In this document: in pieces, positions 1-9,812 of the stretch
How positions within the stretch are numbered: the stretch's first letter is position 1
Layout: each line of letters opens with the position of its first letter
Assembly (NCBI RefSeq): GCF_030272615.1
Contig: NC_081411.1
Span: 827,136,897 to 827,200,896, forward strand
Source: Cryptomeria japonica
Lineage: Eukaryota; Streptophyta; Pinopsida; Cupressales; Cupressaceae
DNA length: 64,000 nucleotides
Direction of reading: 5' to 3'
Program-made: the position numbers and the translations under genes
The notes under the pieces: model-generated
The model's input: only the letters and a program-made list of their open reading frames with translations
Told to the model about the DNA's origin: nothing
The model's database searches: none

Positions 1-797
1 TTATGAATCCAGATCCAACAAAGATGTTGATGATGAAGACAGTTTAGTAGAGCTTGAAGCATTGTTGGCAAAGCGGTTGCCTAGAGGCACTAGTAAATAT
101 AGAGATAAATTACCTTTAAAATGTTTTGCATGCAACAAATTGGCCACATAGCTACTAACTATCCTAATGGTGAAAATGAACACAAGTGAGCGAAATTCAA
201 GAAGTATAAGGGTAAAGGCAAGATATATTGTCTTATTGTTGTTGATGGTGGTATCACTGATGAATAATCGGGTGGTGATGATAATGAAGATATTGTGTTT
301 GTAGCTATTAAGGAAGAGATGTCAGAGTAGAAGGCATTAGTGTCTAGGATGGATAACTCAAATGATTGGATCATTGATAGTGGTTGTTCACATCATATTA
401 CTAGTGATCGAAGCAAATTTCTTTCTTTGAAGGAATTTGATGGCAAAGTTGTAAGATTTGGCAATGAATCACCTTGCATGGTTAAAGGTAAGGGAATTGT
501 TTCTCTTAATGGGAAGAGCATTACAGTTGATGTCTACTGGGTTGAAGGTCTAAAGCACAATATTTTGAGTGTGGCACAACTCAATGACAGAGGATGCCCA
601 TTGGAGTTTAAAAATGGTATGTGCAAAATATTTGACAACAAAGGTGAATTGATTGCAACCGGTAAGCAAACTAAAGGTAAACTGTTTCACCTTAATCCTA
701 AAGTTAGCAACTATTTAATTGAAAAAATAGATGATAGTTAGCTTTGGCATAGGATATTTTGTCATATAAACTTTGATAACATTGTTAAATTGAGTAA
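1..797 (+). pseudogene. Copia A gag C-terminus, protease and start of pre-integrase (broken)
   Basis: The segment around 118-180 reads as a CCHC zinc knuckle of Copia Gag, but one base is missing inside it and its last Cys codon has become Tyr (TAT). A lysine-rich linker with stops follows. The aspartic-protease motif WIIDSGCSHH lies near 367-400, then the core to about 741. A TAG at 739-741 stands where relatives B and D have Trp, and the pre-integrase block (LWHR..CHINFDNIVKLS) then runs to 797, where B interrupts it. Several stops and a frameshift make this a dead copy. The family assignment is firm because B and D carry the same domain order. Confidence 0.82.
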
Positions 798-2366
798 TGT
801 TGGCATATGTGCAAGAGTATGATGACATGATGATATTGTATGTTGCCATTGATGTCAATATGCTGAGAAGTGAACCGGTATATTGAAGCTAAGCAACTGG
901 CAAAGAGAACCGGTATGGTGTTGTGAAGTGGTATGTCAATATGATGAGAAGTGAACTGGTATATTGAAGCTAAGCAACTGGCAAAGAGAACTGATATGGT
1001 GTTGTAAACTGGTATATGAGCAATAGGTGAAGTGGTATGTTTGTCCAAGTGAACCGGTATGTTGAAATGTGAATCAGTATATGGAATGTGGTAGGACTAC
1101 CAGTTGGTAGTCTTAGCTTCAGGGTTTCCGGTTGAAGTGTTCCAACCCTGTGTGATTCAATTGATGACATCGTGTGATGAGTTAGCATTTTAATGAAAAT
1201 CAGATCATGTTGCCACATCAGCCTTGTGCGCGTGAAGGATATTGCATGAAGGAGATTGATCCTATCTACCTTAGGAATGTGCAAAGTCCCTATAAACGTT
1301 GGAGAACATGTGATGGGTTATCGCCTCCATGAAGCAGTGAAGAACGAATGATGGAGAATGTCTTGAGATCTGTTCAAGACCGTTGTATTCAAATGCAAAG
1401 TGTTCAATGATCAAGATCAAACCGATCAATTGCTTAACCTAAATGTTTAGGGTTTAGAGTTTATGCTGTAGACCTATCTGTTTCCTATAAGGTCGATGTT
1501 GTGTTTCATGTTGAGTTTGTTGGCAAATGTTGTGTGTGTATCTAAGTGCAGAGATATGTGATTCTTGCTAGACCAGATAAGAGGATTGATACTTGCATAG
1601 TGTGTGTGCAGAAGGAAGGAACTAAAGCAGATATGTATTGGCATTGTGTGCTATTACCAAATCATTGTTATACCTATTGATCTTTAACCACTTCAACAGT
1701 TGGAAAATCCCTTAACAAGGTAGCTTTAACTAGCTTGTTGTAAATCCTTTAACAAGGTGACTCAAAGCCATTGAGTTTTGAAAATCCTCTAATAAGGTAA
1801 CCTCTAACAAGTTTTAACCCTTAACCGGGTATTCTAGCCATCCCTTAAGTGGGTGATCTCTAACAGGATCGGTTCCTAACAGAACCTGTTGTAATGGTCT
1901 TCAACCGGACTAGGCTCCTAACAGAGCGGACTTCTAAAGAGTTCAAAAATAGCTTATGGGTATTCATCCCCACCGTGGTTTTTCCCAGTTGGGTTTCCAC
2001 GTGAAAAATATGTGTGTGATGTGTGATGCCTCTTTCATGTGATGCTTTGTTATTTTCTATCAAGCAGTGAATCATGTTATGCTAGTAAATTATTCTATCT
2101 TTGATGATAGATTATCTGTTTATGCATAAGGATAAAGTGGAAATGAGGGAGTAGGTTGTATGGAAAGCTAAGTGTTGCCAGTTTATGTCTTTCCCTGTAA
2201 CATTGTGTTTAATCGGTAGTGATCTGTTTTAGACCAGTGTTAGTGATTGCCAGTCAAGTTCACTGTTTGTAGTCAAATCGATTCCGGAAAAGTTTTTGTT
2301 CCTGTACTGATTCACCCCCCCCTCTCAGTACCAGTTTGGTACTTACCATTCATAATTGAGTTATCA
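798..2366 (+). repeat. 5' LTR of element B
   Basis: Matches 6673-8221 over its length, starts TGTTGG and ends TTATCA just before the primer site. Near the start is a partial tandem duplication of roughly 85-90 bp built around a GAACCGGTAT motif (about 866-1010), present mainly in this copy. The 3' end holds a C-tract followed by CTCTCAGTACC, also seen in the other Copia LTRs here. Short ORFs in it, such as 785-1284 on the minus strand, are not genes. Confidence 0.93.
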
Positions 2367-2368
2367 AT

Positions 2369-2380
2369 TGGTATTAGAGC
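2369..2380 (+). other. Primer-binding site of element B (initiator tRNA-Met type)
   Basis: TGGTATTAGAGC lies two bases after the LTR end. It matches the canonical plant Copia site TGGTATCAGAGC, complementary to the 3' end of initiator tRNA-Met, with one C-to-T change. Confidence 0.85.
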
Positions 2381-2437
2381 ATCCTCCAGGTCCTCTGTGT
2401 TGTAAGCTTAACCACTTGAGGGAAAGATCCTATTGTA

Positions 2438-4081
2438 ATGATGAAGAGGGAAGGTCCAAAGTTAAACAAAGATAGCTTTAAAATATGGAAGGACAAAATG
2501 AAGATATACATCAGAAGCATGGGTGCTCAACACTGGAGCTATGTTGAGAATGCTTATGTTATCCCTACTGGTATTCTCACCAATGATCAAAAGAAAGAGA
2601 TTCAGGAGAATGGGCAAGTCATGGAAGCCCTAATCAACAGTTTATCTGACATTGAGTTTATTGATGTTCAGGATAAAAAAAATCCCAAAGAAGTATGGGA
2701 TACCCTTGATAATATCTATGGCGGTGATGAGCATGTAAAACAAGCTAAGGAAGAAAGCCTTAGAGGGAAGTTTGAAGACATGCGGATGGTTGAAGGTGAG
2801 ACCATTCAACAATATGGAATAAGAATCAATACTATTTTCGGAGACATCAAGAGTGCGGGAGGAAAAATGGAAGATTCTACTGTTATTAGTAAAGTCTTGA
2901 GGTCCTTATTACCGGTCTATGCAATAAGGGTTGCTGCTATTCAGGAGTTGAGGTCAATAGACAAGACTAAGGTATCCCTAGACTCCATCATTGCAAAATT
3001 AACAGCCTATGAGCTAAATAGTTTTGATGGCTATGTTCAAAAGACTGAATCAACTTTTAGAGCTTCTGTTGTACCATCCAGAAAAGGAAAAGAAGCAAGC
3101 ACCAATGGTTAACCAAGATAGAGTAGAGAAATGGATGATGAGGAGATTCTAATGGAATTTGAAGCTCTTCTTTCCAAGAGACTTCCTAAGGGAACCGGTA
3201 AATACAGAGGTAAGCTCCCTTTGAAATGCTTTTCTTGTAACCGGATAGGACATATTGCTGTAAACTGTCCTAATGGTGACAACAAGGACAAACGAGAAAG
3301 GCTTAAGAAATTCAAAGGAGGAAACCAAAGAAACTGTTTTGTAGTAGTTGATGAAGGTGTCACAGATGAGGAATTGGAAGATGAAGAAAATGAAGATATT
3401 GTGTTTGTTGTAGTAAAGGAAGATGTGTTAGACAAGAAGGCTCTTGTCTCCCACTTTGATAATTCCAATGAGTGGATTATTGACAGTTGCTGCTCTCATC
3501 ATATGACTGGTGACCAAAGTAAGTTTCTATCTTTGGAAGAGTATGATGGTGGTGCTGTTTGTTTTAGTAATGATGTACCTTGTATGGTCAAAGGCAGAGG
3601 GTCTATCTCTCTGAATGGAAAGAGTAGTGCTGACAATGTGTATTGGGTGGAAGGTCTCAGACACAATCTATTGAGTGTTGCCCAGCTGAATGATAGTGGA
3701 CTAACTCTGGAATTCAAAAATGGAGTGTGCAAAATCAAAGGAAAGAATGGTGAATTGATGGCCACCGATATGCAGACCAAAGGTAACTTATTTCTGCTAA
3801 ATGCAAATATAAGTACATGTCTTATGGCTAAGTTTGATGATAGCTGGATATGGCATAGGAGACTCTGCCATGTAAACTTTGATAACATAATAAAGGCCAG
3901 TAAGATCAAGGTAGTTAGAGGAGTGTCGATGCTAAGAAAACTAGAAAATCCTTTGTGCAGAGAATGTCAACTGGGGAAAATGTCTTCCTCAACTTTCGAA
4001 GGTAAATCTTTCACTACTGACAACTTACTTGATCTTGTGCATACTGATTTGTGTGGTCCTATGAAAACTAGGAGTGTGTAG
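2438..4081 (+). pseudogene. Copia B Gag, protease and pre-integrase (stops in frame)
   Basis: Gag starts at the ATG ATG pair at 2438 (MMKREGPKLNKDSF), 58 bases after the primer site. It contains the UBN2-like capsid region (about 2470-2960) and a CCHC knuckle (CFSCNRIGHIAVNC, about 3226-3270). The frame is cut at 3110 (TAA) and 3119 (TAG). The protease motif near 3475-3500 reads WIIDSCCSHH: the Gly of the Asp-Ser-Gly triad is Cys, which should kill the enzyme. The pre-integrase zinc-binding H/C residues follow (WHRRLCHVNFDN, CRECQLGKM). The TAG at 4079 ends this stretch at a codon that is CAG in element D. Confidence 0.9.
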
Positions 4082-4816
4082 GGAGATAGGTATTTTATGA
4101 TTCTTACAAATGATTGCTCAAGAATTATGTGGGTCACATTCTTGAAGGACAAGTCTGAAGCCTTTGGAAATTTCAAAGCTTTCAAAGGACTGGTAGAAAA
4201 GGAAAGTGGTAGAAGAATCAAATGCCTTAGAACTGATCAAGGAGGGGAATTCACTTCCGATGAATTCAACAAATATTGTGAAGAGAATGGCATCAAGAGG
4301 CAACTATCTGCCCCCCAGACTCCACAGTAGAATGGCCTAGCAAAGAGAAACAACCGAACTGTGGTTGAAGCGGCTAGAACTATGTTGATCCAAGGAAAGG
4401 TCACTCACACCTTTTGGAAAGAAGCGGTGAGCACTGCAGTCTACACAATGAACCGGGTACTCATCAAAAAGGGAAAGGATAAGACTCCTTATGAGTACTA
4501 GACTGGTAAGAAATGAATGGTAAGCTACTTTAGAGTGTTTGGTAGTAAATGTTACATCAAGAGGAGTGAACATTATAGCAAATTTGATGCAAAATGTGAT
4601 GAGGGAATATTACAAGGATATTCCACCAAGAGTAAAGCTCTCAAATTCTTCAACAATAGGACTCAGAGAATTGTTGAAAGCATCAATGTTAGGGTTGATG
4701 AAAACTCTGGGAAACCCGAGAAAACTGGTAGTGAGCAAGTAGGAGATGAATCGGTTGTAACCTTCTAGGAACCGGTTGCAAATCAGCCCAGTACCAGTAA
4801 TTGTGCTCCTACACCA
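4082..4816 (+). pseudogene. Copia B integrase core and linker (stops in frame)
   Basis: The frame continues in register after the stop at 4079. The core includes the LRTDQGGEF block (about 4228-4254) with the second catalytic Asp intact, and NG.A.RNNRTVVEAARTM (about 4332-4386); the residue before RNN is Lys where element A has Glu. TAG at 4328-4330 breaks the region at exactly the codon that is also TAG in element D. A TGG-to-TAG stop lies at 4498-4500 and a TGA at about 4513. The C-terminal region (YFRVFGSKCYIKR) and a linker follow, with a further TAG near 4766. Confidence 0.88.
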
Positions 4817-6430
4817 GTGGATGCAGATGCTGATGAAGATGAGGATGAAGAAGAAAAGCAAGAGGAATCCTTTAAGAACATACCTAGGTATGTCAAATTC
4901 AATCATGATCCAAAGCAGATCATAGGAGACAAAGATGCAGGAATTCTTACAAGAAGAAAGGTCAGAGAAACCTCATGTATGATCTCTGAATTTGAGCCTA
5001 AATCATTCAAAGAGGCACATAAAGATGAAGACTGGATCAAGGCAATGGAGGAGGAACTTGACCAGATAGAAAAGAATGGTACATGGTCTTTGGTACCTAG
5101 ACTGGACCATAAAAATGTCATTGGAACCAAATGGGTTTTTAGAAACAAGCTAAATGAGGATGGCACAGTGGTAAGGAACAAAGCCAGACTAGTGTGTAAA
5201 GGATACACCCAAGAAGAAGGAGAAGACTATGGAGAAACCTTTGCTCCAGTAGAAAGATTGGAAGGAGTGCGTATGCTTCTTGCATATGCTGCTTTTAAAG
5301 GATTCAAGGTACACCAAATGGATGTAAAATTTGCATTCCTAAATGGAATACTTGAAGAGGAAGTGTATATAGAGCAACCAGATGGGTTTTCCCTATCAGA
5401 AGACAGTGACATGGTGTGTAGGCTACATAAAGCCTTGTATGGACTAAAGTAGGCACCGAGAGCATGGTATGAACACTTGCATTCCCATCTTGTGAAGATT
5501 GGATTTGAAAGAACAAGTGAAGATAGCAATATCTACTTGAAATTAGAAAGAGATTAGATTCTGATCTACGAAGTTAAGTTCTTCATTGGACTGTAGATTC
5601 AGCAAATGAAAAATGGAATCTTTATTACTCAGTCCAAGTATGTCAAAGAGGTGTTGAAGACCTTTGCCATGGAAGACAGTAAACCGGTTGGTACACCAAT
5701 GGTGACCAGTTGTAAGCTATCAAAAGAGGATGACTCGACATTGCTAAATGAAAAGGATTACCGATCAATGATTCGTAAGTTGAATTATGTAGTGCATAAG
5801 AGACTAGACATTGCACATGTAGTGAGTATTACCACTCGATTTTAGCAAAGCCTAAGAGAATCCCACTTGGTAGCAGTCAAGAAGATTCTTAGATATCTGA
5901 AGGGAACTATTGACTATGGGTTATGGTATCCATACAATAATTATTTCAACCTGAAAGTGTTCACAGATGCTGATTGGGCTGGTAATGTAGATGACTGGAA
6001 GAGCACAACCGGTGGTGCATTCTTTCTCGGTGGTAGACTGGTCTCATGGATGAGTAAAAGGCAAAGTTGTATCTCTCAGTATACAGCAGAAGCAGAGTAT
6101 GTTGTAGCTTTTATGAACTACACCCAGAATATTTGGATAAAGCATGTATTGAATGGCTTCAAAGTTCCTATATCTGAATTGGTAAGAATATTGTATGACA
6201 ATACAAGTGCAATTAACATTTCCAAGAATCCAGTTTTACATGCTAGAACCAAGCACTTTGAACTCAAGTATCATTTCTTAAGAGAAAAGGTTCATAACAA
6301 AGAGGTGGTATTGGAACATGTTTCGAGTAAGGAGCAGTTAGCAGATATATTAACCAAGCCTCTACCAAAGGCTTCATTTACCTATTTGAGAGGTGAATTA
6401 GGGGTGTTGCCCCTTCAAGAGGTGAACTAA
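4817..6430 (+). pseudogene. Copia B reverse transcriptase with catalytic-motif deletion, plus RNase H
   Basis: An acidic linker ([11 protein letters not shown]) leads into RT ([18 protein letters not shown] at about 5032; ALYGLK at about 5435). TAG codons at 5450, 5553 and 5594 occupy CAG positions of element D. At 5575/5576 the sequence jumps directly from the EV codons to KFFIGL: compared with D, about 33 codons are missing in frame, including the catalytic F-V-D-D block. RNase H follows from about 5867 (VFTDADWAGN, AEAEYV) and ends with LADILTKPLP and a TAA at 6428-6430, giving the usual Copia C-terminus. The element could only have been mobilised in trans after this loss. Confidence 0.92.
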
Positions 6431-6507
6431 AAGTATGTGCTCCACATTAGTCAAGTATTACAGTGTCCAATCTTTTTCAGGATTGATGTGTTGAAGGATG
6501 CTACTCC

Positions 6508-6672
6508 TTAGGGGGAGCAGCATAGTGGAATAGGAAAGCTTGTGCCTTCACTTTGGCATTGTTGTCAAAGGGGGAGAAGATGTGAAGCGGAGAAGATATC
6601 TATAGCAATAGGGAGAAGATGTGATGTTGAGTGATATCTTTGTATATTGCCATCAATGCCAAAAGGGGAGAT
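6508..6672 (+). promoter_or_regulatory. Three polypurine-like tracts before the 3' LTR of B
   Basis: The 240 bases between pol and the 3' LTR hold three G-rich purine runs: near 6508-6520 (TTAGGGGGAGCAG), 6566-6579 (CAAAGGGGGAGAAG) and 6660-6672 (AAAAGGGGAGAT). The last abuts the LTR and is the functional plus-strand primer position. The same three-tract layout recurs in C and D, and two tracts in E. Confidence 0.7.
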
Positions 6673-8221
6673 TGTTGGCATATGTGCAAGAGTATGATGA
6701 CATGATGATATTCTATGTTGTCATTGATGTCAATATGCTGAAAAGTGAACTGGTATATTGAAGCTAAGCAACTGGCAAAGAGAACCGGTATGGTGTTGTG
6801 AAGCGATATGTTAATATGCTGGGAAGTGAACCAGTATATTGAAGCTAAGAAAATGGCAAAGAGAACCGGTATATGAGTGATAGGTGAAGTAGTATGTTTT
6901 TCCAAGTGAACCGGTATATTGAAATGTGAACTGGTACATGGAATGTCGTAGGACTACCGGTTGGTAGTCTTAGCTTCAGGGTTTCCGGTTGAAGTGTTCC
7001 AAGCCTATGTGATTCAACCGATAACATCGTGTTATGAGTTAGCATTGTAATGAAAATCAGATTGTGTTGCCACGTCAACCTTCTGCACGTGAAGGATCTT
7101 GCATGAAGGAGATTGATCCTATCTACCTTGAGAATGTGCAAAGTCCCTGTAAATGGTGGAGAACGCGTGACAGGTTATCGCCTCCATGAAGTGGTGAAGA
7201 ATAAATGATGGAGAATGTCTTGAGATATGTTCAAGGCTATTGTATTCAAATGCAAAGTGTTCAATGATCAGGATCGAACCGATCAATTACTTAACCTAAA
7301 TGTTTAGGGTTTAGGGTTTATGCTTCTGACCTATCTGTTTCCTATAAGGTCAAAGTTGTGTTTCATGTTGAGTTTGTTGGCAAATGTTGTGTGTGTATCT
7401 AAGTGCAGAGATACATGATTCTTGACAAACCAGATAAGAGGATTGATACCTACATAGTGTGTGTGCAGAAGGAAAGAACTAATGAAGATCTGCATTGGCA
7501 TTGTGTGCTATTACCAGATCATTGTTATACCTGTTGATCTTTAACCACTTCAACAGTTGGAAAATCCCTTAACAGGGTAGCTTTAACCAGCTTCCTATAA
7601 ATCCTTTAACATGGTGACTCAAAGCCATTGAGTTCTGAAAATCCTCTAATAAGGTAACCTCTAACAAGGTTTAACCCTTAGCTGGGTATTCTAGCCATCC
7701 CTTAACCGGGTGATCTCTAACAGAATCGGTTCCTAACGAAACCTGTTGTAACAGTCTTTAACTGGACTAGGCTCCTAACAGAGCGGACTTCTAAAGGGTT
7801 CAAAAATAGCTTGTGGGTATTCATCCCCACCGTGGTTTTTCCTAGTTGGGTTTCCACGTGAAAAATGTGTGTCATGTGTGATGCCTCTTTCATGTGATGC
7901 TTTGTTATTTTATGTCAAGCGGTGAATCATGTTATGCTAGTAAATTATTGTATCTCTGATGATAGATTATATGTTTATCCATAAGGATAAAGTGGAAATG
8001 AGGGAGTAGGTTGTATGGAAAGCTAAGTGTTGCCAGTTTATGTCTTTCCCTATAACATTGTGTTTAACGGGTAGTGATCTGGTTCAGACCGGTGTTAGTG
8101 ATTGCCAGTCAAGTTCACTATTTGTAGTCAAACCGGTTCCAAAAAAGTTTTTGTGCCTATACTAATTCAACCCCCCCTCTCAGTACCGGTTTGGTACTTA
8201 CCGTTCATCATTGAGTTATCA
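6673..8221 (+). repeat. 3' LTR of element B
   Basis: Second copy of 798-2366. It lacks part of the internal duplication of the 5' copy and is 1549 rather than 1569 bases long. By eye the copies differ at many scattered, mostly C/T and G/A sites, so insertion is not recent. The following AATAA is the target duplication, after which element A resumes. Confidence 0.93.
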
Positions 8222-9812
8222 AATAAGTCCAAGATAGTGAGAGGTTTGCCTCATTTGGATAAACCGATTAATGCTCTTTGCAAAGAATGTCAAATAGGAA
8301 AGATGACTTCTTCAACATTCAAGAGAAAATCCTTTTCAGCAGAGCATTTGTTAGACTTGGTTCATACAGATCTTTGAGGACCAATAAGAACAAAAAGTAT
8401 TCAAGGTGATAGATATTTCATGATCCTTACTGATGATTGCTCAAGGATGATGTGGGTCACATTCTTGAAGGATAAGACTGAAGATTTTGGTAAGTTCAAG
8501 GCATTCAGGGCCTTAGTTGAGAAGGAGAGCGGTAAGAAGATAAAATGTCTAAGGACATATCAAGGCGGTGAATTTACTTCTAAGGAATTCACCAGGTATT
8601 GTGAAGAGAATAATATCAAATGACAACTTTCTGCTCCAAGGACACCACAACAGAATGGTATTGCGGAGAGGAACAACCGGTCAGTTGTTGAAGCTGGTAG
8701 GACAATGTTGATACAAGGAGGTGTAGCGAAAACCTTTTGGAGAGAAGCTGTCAGCACAACTATCTACACTATGAATAGAGTTCTGGTAAAAAGAGGTAAG
8801 GACAAGACTCCTTATGAATACGGGTATGGAAGATCACCCGATGTTAGTTATTTTAAGATATTTGGAAGCAAATGTTTTATTAAGAGAGGTTATTATATTA
8901 GCAAACTTGAGGATAAGAGCGATGAAGGTATATTTCTTGGCTATTCCACCAAGAGTAAGGCCTACAAGTGTTTTAACAACCAAACACAGAGAATTATTAA
9001 GAGTGTTGATGTTCAAGTGGATGAATATCCTGAAGTCTCAAAGGAAACTAGTTTGGAGAAGAAGGATGAATATCCTTGCATTTTATTTTTGGAACCAGAA
9101 ACTGTGAAATCTGAAACTGACAAAGTAAATTTTGATGCACTTGTTCAACCGGAACAGATAAATTCTAAAAATTATGATAATGATGAAGTTGAACCTAAAG
9201 ACAATGATCATGTTATTCCAAGATATGTGATTTTGAATCACAATCCTGAATAGATTATTGGGGATAAGGATGCTAGAGTACTAACCATAAGGAGAATAAG
9301 AGAAAACTCTTGCATGATCTCCATCATTGAACAAAGAAATTCTAAGGAAGCATTTGGTGATGATCATTGACATAAAGCTATGGAGGAGGAATTGGATCAA
9401 ATTAAGAAGAACAACACTTGCACCCTAGTACCCCGACCGGTAAATAAAAATGTAATAGGTACTAAATGGGTATTCAAGAATAAGTTGAATGAAGATGGTG
9501 TTGTAGTTCACAACAAGGCTAGGTTGGTTTGCAAAGGTTATGCACAAGAAGAAGGAGAAGATTATGGTGAAACTTTTGCACTAGTAGAAAGACTGGAAGG
9601 TACCAGAACTTTACTTGCATTTGTAGCCCATAAGAAATTCAAGGTATACCAGATGGATGTTAAGTCTTCATTTTTTAATGGGACACTAGAAGAAGAAGTA
9701 TACATAGAGCAACCATATGGTTATGCTTTGACTGATGAGAAATACATGGTATGCATATTACATAAGGCTTTATATGGATTAAAGAAGGCACCCAAAGTAT
9801 GGTATGAAAGGT
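8222..9812 (+). pseudogene. Copia A integrase and N-terminal reverse transcriptase (broken)
   Basis: This continues element A in frame after the B insertion. The first bases, 8222-8226 (AATAA), are the target duplication. It encodes the end of the pre-integrase zinc region (CKECQIGKM near 8278), the integrase core from about 8350, a linker, and the RT start (ALYGLKKAP near 9766-9792). In the integrase core the second catalytic Asp of the usual T-D-Q-G-G-E-F block is Tyr (RTYQGGEF near 8548); the Glu in NGIAERNN remains. In-frame stops lie at about 8375, 8621, 9251 and 9368. Reading stops at 9812, where the LTR of C starts, so the FVDD half of RT is absent. Confidence 0.87.

Larger units (their letters stand above)
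798..8221 (+). mobile_element. Copia LTR retrotransposon B, full length but defective
   Basis: It has two LTRs (798-2366 and 6673-8221), a primer-binding site at 2369, gag-pol in a single frame (2438-6430) and a polypurine tract before the 3' LTR. The LTRs start TGTTGG and end TTATCA. Flanking 5-mers are AGTAA (793-797) and AATAA (8222-8226), a target duplication with one substitution, inside the pre-integrase domain of element A. Domain order is Gag, protease, integrase, RT, RNase H, which defines Ty1/Copia. About ten in-frame stops, a mutated protease triad and loss of the RT catalytic motif show it cannot move on its own. It is a close relative of D (22315-29956). Confidence 0.95.
1..9812 (+). 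mobile_element. Copia LTR retrotransposon A (outermost, interrupted, incomplete)
   Basis: This is the oldest element of the left nest. It survives as two pieces, 1-797 and 8222-9812. Piece one carries the gag zinc knuckle, protease and the start of the pre-integrase domain; piece two carries the rest of integrase and the first half of reverse transcriptase. Joining 797 to 8227 keeps one reading frame through the conserved pre-integrase block, which shows that element B (798-8221) was inserted here. The 3' part ends abruptly at 9813, where a minus-strand LTR (element C) begins. No LTR of A is in the window, so its 5' end lies to the left, and its 3' end is missing or elsewhere. Confidence 0.85.

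Noticed and set aside
785-1284. Two overlapping minus-strand frames in the B LTR
   Set aside because: LTR sequence; the related frame at 6600-7141 differs in length and content, so no coding constraint.
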